DNA of 7,205 nucleotides from Thermoproteati archaeon. Lineage in GTDB: Archaea; Thermoproteota; Thermoprotei_A; Marsarchaeales; UBA168. The position numbers and the translations under genes are program-made. Below, piece by piece: positions 1 through 5,910 of this stretch. Within the stretch, counting starts at the first letter, position 1. Each line of letters starts with the position of its first letter. The stretch lies in NCBI GenBank assembly GCA_023256295.1, contig JAGDXH010000002.1, positions 43,897 through 51,101 of the forward strand. The letters are read 5' to 3'. The notes below the pieces were generated by a model, which had not been told where the DNA came from, did not search any database, and worked only from the letters and a program-made list of their open reading frames with translations.

Positions 1-734
1 CCAGGCCGGTCGTGCTGAGGTTCTCCGACTTCAAGACTTCCGAATACAGGGATCTCAAGGGAGGAGAGGAGTTCGAGCCCCAGGAACCTTCCCCGCTGCT
101 CGGCTGGAGAGGAGCCAGCAGGTACTACGATCCCAAGTACATAGAGGGCTTCAAGCTGGAAGTACAAGCAGTGAAGAAGGTGAGGGAGGAATACGGGCTC
201 AAGAACCTCTGGGTCATGATACCTTTCGTCAGGACCGTGGACGAGCTCAGGAAGGTTGTTGAGATCATGGACCAGCAAGGGTTGAGGCGCGGGCCTGACT
301 TCAAGGTATGGCTCATGGCTGAGATCCCAAGCAACATAATACTGGCTGACAAGTTCGCCCAGTACGTGGACGGGTTTAGCGTCGGTTCCAACGACTTGAC
401 CATGCTGATACTGGGTACCGACCGGGACAACGGGACCGTTGGTTCCATATTCGACGAGAGAAACCTCGCTGTACTGCGCGCCATAAAGCAGCTGATTCGC
501 GTCGCTCATCACTACGGAAAGACGGTGAGTGTCTGCGGGCAAGCGCCAAGCGTTTACCCTGAGTTCACCAAGTTCTTGGTCGAGCAGGGCATCGACAGCG
601 TTTCGGTGAACCCCGATGCGGTTGTCTCTACGAGGAAGAACGTGGCAGCCTACGAGCAGAGGATATTGTTGGATGGCCTGACGAAGAAGGGTATGGCCGA
701 GGATCCTGACCTGAATTGGGATCCTCTGGCCTGA
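1..734 (+). CDS. ppsA: Phosphoenolpyruvate synthase, C-terminal part (5' truncated by window edge)
   Basis: PEP synthase (pyruvate, water dikinase) converts pyruvate, ATP and water to PEP, AMP and phosphate in the cytoplasm, feeding gluconeogenesis. Only the C-terminal PEP/pyruvate-binding TIM-barrel domain is present. The reading frame is open from position 3 and the true start lies upstream; the GTG at 12 is internal. The N-terminal piece [11 protein letters not shown] followed by [14 protein letters not shown], then [11 protein letters not shown], is typical of the family. So are [10 protein letters not shown], the metal and substrate-binding AEIPSN (nt 318-335), VGSNDLTM (from nt 381), GTDRDN, and VCGQAPS, whose cysteine (nt 534-536) corresponds to the catalytic Cys of PEP synthases. 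The ending [15 protein letters not shown] is also canonical. A short divergent tail follows. It ends 36 bp before the next gene, which has its own weak promoter. Nothing looks degraded. Identification is from family motifs and is secure. Confidence 0.95.
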   Translation, partial: RPVVLRFSDFKTSEYRDLKGGEEFEPQEPSPLLGWRGASRYYDPKYIEGFKLEVQAVKKVREEYGLKNLWVMIPFVRTVDELRKVVEIMDQQGLRRGPDFKVWLMAEIPSNIILADKFAQYVDGFSVGSNDLTMLILGTDRDNGTVGSIFDERNLAVLRAIKQLIRVAHHYGKTVSVCGQAPSVYPEFTKFLVEQGIDSVSVNPDAVVSTRKNVAAYEQRILLDGLTKKGMAEDPDLNWDPLA

Positions 735-740
735 TCCCCA

Positions 741-752
741 AATAAGCTTAAG
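741..752 (+). promoter_or_regulatory. Weak TATA-like element for the membrane protein / AAA-Lon operon
   Basis: In the short gap after the PEP synthase stop, the A/T-rich stretch AATAAGCTTAAG is centred about 25 bp before the TTG start at 771. That is the spacing expected for an archaeal TATA box giving a leaderless or nearly leaderless transcript. The box is not a strong match to the archaeal consensus. A T-run at 757-762 follows and could serve as a U-tract terminator for the PEP synthase transcript. Read-through from the upstream gene is also possible. Confidence 0.35.
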
Positions 753-770
753 TGATCTTTTTCATACATC

Positions 771-1550
771 TTGGGGGAGAAGACGAGGGAGGTCTTTGGC
801 ATAGCCTGCTTGGGGCTTTTGTTGGCTGCAGTCATGGTCAGCCCGCTCTTGGCATCTTCGGCCATGCCAGCATCAAGCGATGTGTCAGTGATAGAAAGGC
901 AGATCAAGATCTCGTTCGTCTCGTTGAAGGTCAACTACGGAGATTACGTGGCCATGTTCGTATCGCCTCCTGTGATAAATGTGAGTGCGTATGCGAAGGC
1001 GCTGAACGTTTCAGAAACCTACGACATGCACGTGATAGAGGATTATCCAGGCTTCATGAATACGAGCACGTTGGTCGTGATGATCCCTCATGGTTCTGGA
1101 ACATACGACCTAACGGTTTCCTTCTTCTCCAAAGGCCCCTTTGAGGTTCAGTACGGAGTGGTCACTTCAAACTATACTGCTTACCAGCATCTGGCAGCAC
1201 TTCCGTACTCCCTTGCTTCTGGGGTCTGGTTTCTGCCCATGTTTGTGAGCAGCTATGCCGACAATGGCACCTTCTACAATGCCTCGGCGCAGGTGACGGT
1301 TCTGCCGAAGTCTGGGAGCGGCTCAGGTGGATTGCCCATTCGTATACCTCCTGTTGTCCCCCTCTTGACATTGATGGTGACCTCAGCGCTTCTGGCTTAC
1401 ATCGATGTTTTTGTCGTCTATGACACCTACTGGAAGTCGAAGGCTGAGGAGGTCAGCAGGAAGCGGTGGGTTGGGCTCGTACTGCTGGTTATATTCAGCG
1501 TGACCTTCGTTTACATTTTGATGGTTGCCATGGGGGTGGTAATGCCTTGA
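771..1550 (+). CDS. Secreted/membrane-anchored protein of unknown family with C-terminal TM hairpin
   Basis: I do not recognise this 259-residue family. The TTG start is the only usable one: an in-frame TGA lies at 753-755, and a weak TATA-like box sits about 25 bp upstream. Residues 1-31 form a signal peptide: a charged MGEKTR head, a hydrophobic core (about 8-27), then small residues. Residues ~35-180 form a probable outer-surface, beta-rich domain with six N-glycosylation sequons (N70, N79, N97, N134, N165, N170). A Ser/Gly linker (about 181-187) leads to two hydrophobic segments (about 193-217 and 233-257). These are joined by a basic loop containing KSK and SRKR, which predicts a cytoplasmic loop and an outside C-terminus. 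Its TGA stop overlaps the TTG start of the AAA-Lon protease, so the two are probably co-translated. I infer a membrane anchor, sensor or substrate adaptor for that protease. This is untested, and no enzymatic motif is visible. Confidence 0.8.
   Translation: MGEKTREVFGIACLGLLLAAVMVSPLLASSAMPASSDVSVIERQIKISFVSLKVNYGDYVAMFVSPPVINVSAYAKALNVSETYDMHVIEDYPGFMNTSTLVVMIPHGSGTYDLTVSFFSKGPFEVQYGVVTSNYTAYQHLAALPYSLASGVWFLPMFVSSYADNGTFYNASAQVTVLPKSGSGSGGLPIRIPPVVPLLTLMVTSALLAYIDVFVVYDTYWKSKAEEVSRKRWVGLVLLVIFSVTFVYILMVAMGVVMP
1532..1540 (+). promoter_or_regulatory. Shine-Dalgarno deciding the AAA-Lon start at TTG 1547
   Basis: GGGGGTGGT matches the archaeal Shine-Dalgarno ideal GGAGGTGAT at 7 of 9 bases, and the two differences are A-to-G changes that keep G:U pairing with the 16S tail. 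It ends 6 nt before TTG 1547, which supports that start over the upstream in-frame GTG at 1466. It lies inside the last codons of the membrane protein gene, as expected for translational coupling. Confidence 0.65.
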
Positions 1551-4279
1551 GCAATGCGCCTGAAGATGAGGAGGAGTTCACGAACCTTTGGTGGTATAAG
1601 AGAAGGCTGGCCAGGAAGGTCTTCGCTCCCCTTCTCTACTTGTCGTCTTGGCAGTACAGATTCTTCAGATTTCTTCAAAAGACCCCTGAGGAGAGGAAGA
1701 AGCTGGTGGAGGCGAAGGCTAAGAAGATCAGGAAGCGTCCTGACTTTCCATCCGTGAAGGCTGAAGACGTCATCGGTCGCGAGGCTGAGCTGGCCAAGGT
1801 CATGGTAGGCGTATATTACCACGTCTTCAGAGATCACGACCTCAGGAAGGCATCTCCAATACCTCCTCCAAAGATCTTCATCATAAAAGGTGAGTCGGGG
1901 GCCGGAAAGAGCTACTTCTGCGAGGCCATTCAGAGGGAGGCCTTTGAGGAGGGTTTGAAGCACGGTTTGATCATAAACTATCCATCTTTGAAGCCCGAAG
2001 AGGTCTACAGCATGTGGTATGGTAGCAGCGCCCAGAGGTTGAGCCAGTTTTTTGACTCTGCGTTCTACCAGGCCAGCGTGGTTTTCATGGACGAGTTTCA
2101 AGCATTTGGAAGGAAGTTCCAGTCTTCTTCTGAAGTGGGCATGGAGGAGACGCGCGTTCAAACCGTGCTGCTGGAGAAGCTTGACGAGCTTCAGAAGAGG
2201 AACTACAGGACTGTTCTTCTCATAGCCACAAATGAGTACGAGTCGCTTACGGAAACTTTGAGAAGGAGGGGCATAGTTGGGGTCATAGACCTGGATGCCG
2301 TCATGAGCAAGGACGTGCTGGTTAAGATTGCAAAGAGAGAGGCGGAGAAGTACGGCATAGAGCTTTCCCCTGCGGCCATAGTGAACACCGTCGAGGAATC
2401 GCTGAGAGCAATGGGCGTCAGCTCAATAACTCCCGCTGACATAGTCAACGTGTTTCAGGTCGTCATAAACGCGAAGTCTGCTCCCATACAGGAAGGCTTT
2501 TTGGCAAAACTGGCCCACAGGGATTCGGAGGTTCAGATCCCTAAACTGTCATCGTTGGTGACGCTGGACGACTTCAGAGCTGCAGCGAGGAGAGTGAAGT
2601 CGTATGCCTCTGCTGAAAAGACTGAGGCTGCTAAGAAGAGTGTCGTCAAGGTCAGACCCAGGGAGAGGTACGACGACGTGGGGGGGCTTCATGGGATCAA
2701 GGATGAGATCATGAAGGAGATAGGCTTGGCCCTCAAGCCGGAGCTGGCCATAAAGGCTAACTACATCCCCCCGAAGGGTTACCTGTTTTACGGCCCTCCT
2801 GGCACGGGTAAAACGCTCATGGCAAGGGCCCTTGCGGGGGAAAACGACGTCTGGTTCTACAACATAAGTGGTCCCTCCATAATACAGGGCATGTACGGTG
2901 ATCCCGAGAAGACCATCCGCGATATATTTGATGATGCCAGGAAGAATGCTCCCTCCATAATCTTCTTCGATGAGATGGACTCCGTAGCCCCCAAGAGGGG
3001 GACTCACGATCCCGTGATGGATAGGATCGTGTCCCAACTCCTGACTGAGATCGATGGGTTCGTGCCCCTCACTGGGGTGGTCGTCATAGGAACTACCAAC
3101 AGGATCGACGTGCTGGACCCGGCCTTGTTGGAGAGGTTCACAAAGCACTTTGAGTTCCCGTACCCGAGGAACAGGGAGGAGAAGAGAGAAATAGTGGATA
3201 TTCACCTCAGGAGCTATCAGAGCGCGTTGGAGCCTGGACTGACGGTAGACAGGATATTGGACGTGTTTGAAAAGAAGACTCTCTCTCCCAGAAAGATAGA
3301 GGATACCATCAACGATGCAAATAGGCTGCGTGCAAAGGAACTTGAGGCCATGTTTGAACTCGGACAAGCCGTGCAGCGCGGTGACGAGCAGGCCGTGAAG
3401 GATGTCAAGGCGATTTTCGCTCAAGACCTCAAGAGGGCATCAGAGGTCCTTGGTTATGAGGTGAGCGAGAGCAGTGCCGAGAAGTTCTCCCAGCTGTCTC
3501 CGTCGGACTACCCATTGAGGCTTTATCACTTCGAGAAAGCCTTGGAGGCCGTTGAAGATGAGGGTGTGGAAGAGGCTCGTGACATGATAGAGTCAACCGT
3601 TAGGGCCGAGGTGCCGGAGGTCGGAAGATCCTATGGCTTGGTGGCGCTCGGCGAGAACGCTCAGACGGGGCTTGTGAGCGTGATAGAGGTTGTCGTGAAC
3701 CCAAAGGGCAGTGGGAAAGTTTACGTAGTGGGGAGCGAGGCCGGAGAGAGCATCAAGGCAAGTGCGGAGGACGCTTTCATCTACATCAATTCAATGTCAG
3801 ACTGGAGCTACAGGAACTACGATGTATACGTTGAGCTCGTTACTCCAGCCAAAGGGATGGAGAAGCAGCCAATGGGATTTGGCGTGTCAGTTCCTCCGGT
3901 CTCTGGCCCCTCCGCAGGTCTTGCCATAGGCATAGCCATGCTTTCGGCCTTCACTGGGATACCCGTCGACCCAGCCGTGGTGATAACGGGGGCATTGACA
4001 GCGAAGGGTGAGGTTTGGCCGGTTGGAGGGCTTGATTACAGGGGCAGCGGGAAAGTAGAAGCAGCCCTAAGGGACAAGTATGCTAAGAAGTTGGTCATAC
4101 CACGCTACAACTTTGAGAAGTTTGGCGACGTGGGCCTTGACAGATTGCTCAAGAGCAGGAACATAGAGGTTGTTCCGGTCAAGACGCTGATAGAGGCAGC
4201 AAGGGAAGCGCTGTTGGGCGTCCCCAAAGAGGGCCCCCTCAAGTCCGTTCTGGAAAGGCAGGCAGTTGAGGTAGAGTGA
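1547..4279 (+). CDS. AAA-AAA-Lon fusion: ATP-dependent S16 (Lon-like) protease with tandem AAA modules
   Basis: A 910-residue protein, predicted to unfold proteins with ATP and cut them with a Lon Ser-Lys dyad. Start chosen at TTG 1547 because of the Shine-Dalgarno at 1532-1540 and overlap with the upstream stop; GTG 1466 would add 27 residues that only shadow the previous gene's last TM segment. Domains: an aromatic/basic N-terminal stretch (about 9-43) but no LON N-domain. AAA1 has Walker A GESGAGKS (115-122, K121), pore loop MWYG (156-159), Walker B VVFMDE (E183), sensor N229 and Arg cluster 239-241. AAA2 has YDDVGGL (from 375), Walker A GPPGTGKT (416-423), pore loop MYG (449-451), Walker B IIFFDE (E476), sensor N518 and R530. 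A helical linker (about 548-685) follows. The S16 domain (about 688-890) has GPSAG with Ser789, Thr814, and Lys836 in GKVEAA. Both ATPase sites and the dyad look intact. AAA2 is Cdc48/PAN-like rather than Lon-like. No obvious TM segment, unlike archaeal LonB. Confidence 0.92.
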   Translation: MSNAPEDEEEFTNLWWYKRRLARKVFAPLLYLSSWQYRFFRFLQKTPEERKKLVEAKAKKIRKRPDFPSVKAEDVIGREAELAKVMVGVYYHVFRDHDLRKASPIPPPKIFIIKGESGAGKSYFCEAIQREAFEEGLKHGLIINYPSLKPEEVYSMWYGSSAQRLSQFFDSAFYQASVVFMDEFQAFGRKFQSSSEVGMEETRVQTVLLEKLDELQKRNYRTVLLIATNEYESLTETLRRRGIVGVIDLDAVMSKDVLVKIAKREAEKYGIELSPAAIVNTVEESLRAMGVSSITPADIVNVFQVVINAKSAPIQEGFLAKLAHRDSEVQIPKLSSLVTLDDFRAAARRVKSYASAEKTEAAKKSVVKVRPRERYDDVGGLHGIKDEIMKEIGLALKPELAIKANYIPPKGYLFYGPPGTGKTLMARALAGENDVWFYNISGPSIIQGMYGDPEKTIRDIFDDARKNAPSIIFFDEMDSVAPKRGTHDPVMDRIVSQLLTEIDGFVPLTGVVVIGTTNRIDVLDPALLERFTKHFEFPYPRNREEKREIVDIHLRSYQSALEPGLTVDRILDVFEKKTLSPRKIEDTINDANRLRAKELEAMFELGQAVQRGDEQAVKDVKAIFAQDLKRASEVLGYEVSESSAEKFSQLSPSDYPLRLYHFEKALEAVEDEGVEEARDMIESTVRAEVPEVGRSYGLVALGENAQTGLVSVIEVVVNPKGSGKVYVVGSEAGESIKASAEDAFIYINSMSDWSYRNYDVYVELVTPAKGMEKQPMGFGVSVPPVSGPSAGLAIGIAMLSAFTGIPVDPAVVITGALTAKGEVWPVGGLDYRGSGKVEAALRDKYAKKLVIPRYNFEKFGDVGLDRLLKSRNIEVVPVKTLIEAAREALLGVPKEGPLKSVLERQAVEVE

Positions 4280-4282
4280 AAG

Positions 4283-4555
4283 GTGCTTCGCTCGATCACC
4301 GTCAGGTTGAAGGGGCGGGTCCAAGGGGTGGGGTTCAGGTACTACGCGGAGGTAGCCGCAAGGCGCCGCTCCCTGGTCGGCTATGCCAAGAATGAAGACG
4401 ATGGGTCACTGGTCGTCTACGCTGAAGGCGAGGAGGAGAAGCTAGCTGGGTTTGTGGAGGAGCTCCTCGTCGGCCCTAGGCTTGCTCGCGTGGAAGATCA
4501 CTCGATCTCATGGGGCGAAGCAAGAGGTGGCTACGACGACTTTTACGTCTTCTGA
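4283..4555 (+). CDS. acyP: Acylphosphatase
   Basis: A 90-residue protein, the standard length for acylphosphatases, small cytoplasmic enzymes that hydrolyse acyl phosphates such as 1,3-bisphosphoglycerate or carbamoyl phosphate to the acid and phosphate. The signature GRVQGVGFRYY (11-21) holds the phosphate-binding Arg19, and VGYAKNEDDGSL (32-43) holds Asn37, matching the catalytic Arg/Asn pair of the family. The C-terminal DFYVF resembles the family's final strand. The start is GTG, 3 nt after the AAA-Lon stop, with GAGGT at 4268-4272 as a plausible ribosome binding site, so it is very likely co-transcribed with the protease. The DUF123 gene downstream probably overlaps its 3' end in another frame. 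The family's physiological role in archaea is uncertain, and its link to the protease may be simple co-expression. Confidence 0.92.
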   Translation: MLRSITVRLKGRVQGVGFRYYAEVAARRRSLVGYAKNEDDGSLVVYAEGEEEKLAGFVEELLVGPRLARVEDHSISWGEARGGYDDFYVF

Positions 4556-5009
4556 CGCTTCCCCGCCAGGCAAGGGGACTTACCTGCTGTTCTTTATCGT
4601 CAAGCGCCCTGTGAGGCTGAGGTTAGGCCGCAGCAGAAGACGCCTCAATCTTGGGCAAGGTACGTACGTGTATGTTGGATCTGCGTTGGGACCTGGTGGC
4701 GCTAGGGCCAGGTTGAGAAGACATTTCCACAAGGACAAGAGACCCTTTTGGGACATCGACCACTTGACGCTGGCGGTCTTGCCCTCTGGGTGCTTTCTTT
4801 TCAGACCTGAGATCGCTGAGAGTCAAGCGGCACTGCGGCTCTCGCGGGTTCTTCATCCTGTAGATTCCTTCGGAGCAGCTGACGACTCGTCATGCAAGAC
4901 GCACTTGTTTATGAGCGATGCCGGTCTAGCCGAGGTTCAGGAGGCATGCTTGCTCGTCCTTCGGGCCTCTCTTGGAGCAGGTTCTCCAATAGGTTCTCTA
5001 ACTGCCTGA
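4527..5009 (+). CDS. DUF123 / Uri-superfamily (GIY-YIG-like) endonuclease-like protein
   Basis: A 160-residue protein if started at GTG 4527. It matches the DUF123 (COG1833, Uri superfamily) pattern: GTYLLFFIVKRPV (17-29), LNLGQGTYVYVGSALGPGG (40-58), an Arg-rich helix ending RRHFHKDKRPFWDIDHL (64-80), and SSCKTHLFM (121-129), close to the conserved C-terminal Cys/His motif. Members are small archaeal and bacterial proteins related to GIY-YIG nucleases and are sometimes fused to endonuclease III. Activity is poorly known. No start exists between the acylphosphatase stop and the GTYLL strand, so translation must begin inside the upstream gene. GTG 4527 (29-nt overlap) is my choice; TTG 4482 or 4452 are alternatives, and none has a convincing Shine-Dalgarno. 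The recognisable domain ends near 4913. The last ~31 residues are unfamiliar and lie antisense to the converging regulator gene, so they may be a drifted tail. Confidence 0.82.
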   Translation: MATTTFTSSDASPPGKGTYLLFFIVKRPVRLRLGRSRRRLNLGQGTYVYVGSALGPGGARARLRRHFHKDKRPFWDIDHLTLAVLPSGCFLFRPEIAESQAALRLSRVLHPVDSFGAADDSSCKTHLFMSDAGLAEVQEACLLVLRASLGAGSPIGSLTA

Positions 5010-5355
5010 GTCTACGGAGCTGCGACCTAAGCGATTCCTTGTCGTCTGGGTTGCAGGCTGAGAGCATGGTCAAAACCTCCTCGTCCAGATTGCCCCAACC
5101 AAGGAATTGATACTCATGAGTAAGAGCATAGTACCTCCTCGGTATTCCAGAGCTGCTTTTCTGAACCCATGACCTGACTATCCCAGCTTCTTCTAGCTGG
5201 GCCAGATGTCTGACTACAGCTTGCTGCCCAATCTTCAGCTCTGAAGTTATCTGACTCTGATACTTTGGTCCTGTCGAGAGAAAAAGCACTATCCTCCTTC
5301 TGCTTTCGCTTAAAAAAATCTTACTCAGATTGTTCACCCGATGCCCAATCCTCAC
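4909..5355 (-). CDS. Phr-like winged-helix (ArsR-type) transcriptional regulator, probable heat shock repressor
   Basis: A 148-residue DNA-binding protein. Residues 10-80 form an ArsR-type winged helix: LSESRRRIVLFLSTGP (15-30), recognition region IGQQAVVRHLAQLEEAGIV (42-60), and a wing with SSGIPRRYYALT (68-79). This closely recalls, from memory, Pyrococcus Phr (ETRRRILFLL, VGQKAVLEHLRILEEAGLI, RGRPRKYY), the repressor of hsp20 and an AAA+ ATPase gene. Residues ~90-130 look helical (RSQLRRLRQLENLLENLL) and probably dimerise. It is shorter than Phr (about 200 residues). The GTG start overlaps the hsp20 TGA stop (GTGA), so the two are co-translated; GTG at nt 5337 (residue 7) is an alternative start. 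It likely represses its own operon through the inverted repeat at 5891-5907. The 3' end overlaps the convergent DUF123 gene by about 100 bp. A T7 run lies in its sense strand at 5318-5312. Regulator class is secure; Phr function is inferred. Confidence 0.88.
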   Translation of the reverse strand: MRIGHRVNNLSKIFLSESRRRIVLFLSTGPKYQSQITSELKIGQQAVVRHLAQLEEAGIVRSWVQKSSSGIPRRYYALTHEYQFLGWGNLDEEVLTMLSACNPDDKESLRSQLRRLRQLENLLENLLQERPEGRASMPPEPRLDRHRS

Positions 5356-5882
5356 TCTATCTTGATCTCGTTGCCGGGTTTCTGCACTGGTTGCTTGGGC
5401 TTCAGGGTTACCTCCAATACGCCGTTGTTGTAAGTTGCTGTCGCGTTAGAGGCCTCGAATGGGGTTTCAATGGGTATGTCGGCCTCGTAGCTCTTGTGCT
5501 CTCCTTCGGCCTCCACGTGAATGCTGTCCTCGGTGGCGCTGAGATGTATCTTATCCTTCGAGACTCCTGGCATCTCGACGTACACCTTGATCAGGTTGTT
5601 TTTCTTGTCTTCCATGACATCGTAGTAAGGCTCTATGGCCTTCGTTTCTAGGAGTCCTCTTCTCGATGGCTTCACGTTTCCGAATTGCTTGAACACCGGT
5701 TTTCCATCCGGGCCAATGCTCACCGAGAAACCGTATATGTAGGGTCCGAAGGAGAAATCCTCTCTCCTGATCCTTCCTTTGGCCTCGTCAAATATGCTGT
5801 CTATCATCTCATCCGTTTCATCAGAAAGCCTCTCCAGCTCGTCCATTATGTCGTCAAACCAATCCCGTCTTCTGTCAGTCAT
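5352..5882 (-). CDS. hsp20: Small heat shock protein, Hsp20/alpha-crystallin family
   Basis: A 176-residue ATP-independent holdase chaperone that binds unfolding proteins in the cytoplasm. The N-terminal arm (1-80) is acidic and helical at first (FDDIMDELERL), then carries the stretch GPYIYGFSVSIGPDGKPVF (46-64) followed by FGNVKP, common in archaeal Hsp20s. The alpha-crystallin domain (about 84-162) shows EPYYDVMEDKKN, the VEMPGVSKDKIHL motif (102-114) and NNGVLEVTL (152-160), equivalent to the classic GVL motif. The C-terminus has the I-x-I oligomerisation motif (I173-K-I175). ATG at 5882 is preceded by a good TATA box about 32 bp upstream, leaving a leader of only a few bases. The stop overlaps the start of the Phr-like regulator. 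Expression is probably heat-induced by release of a repressor from the palindrome between TATA and start; that part is inference. Confidence 0.95.
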   Translation of the reverse strand: MTDRRRDWFDDIMDELERLSDETDEMIDSIFDEAKGRIRREDFSFGPYIYGFSVSIGPDGKPVFKQFGNVKPSRRGLLETKAIEPYYDVMEDKKNNLIKVYVEMPGVSKDKIHLSATEDSIHVEAEGEHKSYEADIPIETPFEASNATATYNNGVLEVTLKPKQPVQKPGNEIKIE

Positions 5883-5890
5883 CTCGGGTC

Positions 5891-5907
5891 TATCACATAT
5901 AGTGATA
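5891..5907. promoter_or_regulatory. Perfect inverted repeat, candidate operator of the Phr-like repressor
   Basis: TATCAC-ATATA-GTGATA is a perfect 6-bp inverted repeat with a 5-bp spacer. It lies 3 bp downstream of the hsp20 TATA box and just before the expected transcription start. A dimeric winged-helix protein bound here would block RNA polymerase recruitment. Pyrococcus Phr is known to bind across the transcription start of hsp20 and its own gene, so the location fits, though the sequence does not need to match the Phr consensus. Assignment to the adjacent regulator is inference. Confidence 0.6.
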
Positions 5908-5910
5908 TCC

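Noticed and set aside
757..762. T-run after PEP synthase as a terminator
   Set aside because: Archaeal U-tract termination is possible, but a single six-base window with one or two flanking pyrimidines is too weak to annotate as its own feature.
751..767. Possible second copy of the hsp20 operator before the protease operon (AGTGATC half-site)
   Set aside because: Only one half-site (GTGATC, 5 of 6) is present; the partner position 11 bp upstream (AATAAG) matches 3 of 6, no better than chance.
752..1144. GTG-initiated frame overlapping the membrane protein gene
   Set aside because: The alternative frame starting at 771 has a signal peptide, sequons and TM segments; this one is Arg/His/Cys-rich without any domain.
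1466..1546. Upstream GTG start that would lengthen the AAA-Lon protein by 27 residues
   Set aside because: The added residues are an out-of-frame copy of the previous gene's final TM segment, and the TTG at 1547 has a well-placed Shine-Dalgarno.
1511..2161. 216-residue antisense open frame across the AAA-Lon N-terminal region
   Set aside because: Shadow of the real gene; no domain, no promoter, and low-complexity composition.
2549..3424. 291-residue open frame antisense to the AAA-Lon gene
   Set aside because: It lies wholly antisense to strongly conserved AAA domains, has no recognisable motif, and is explained by codon bias of the sense gene.
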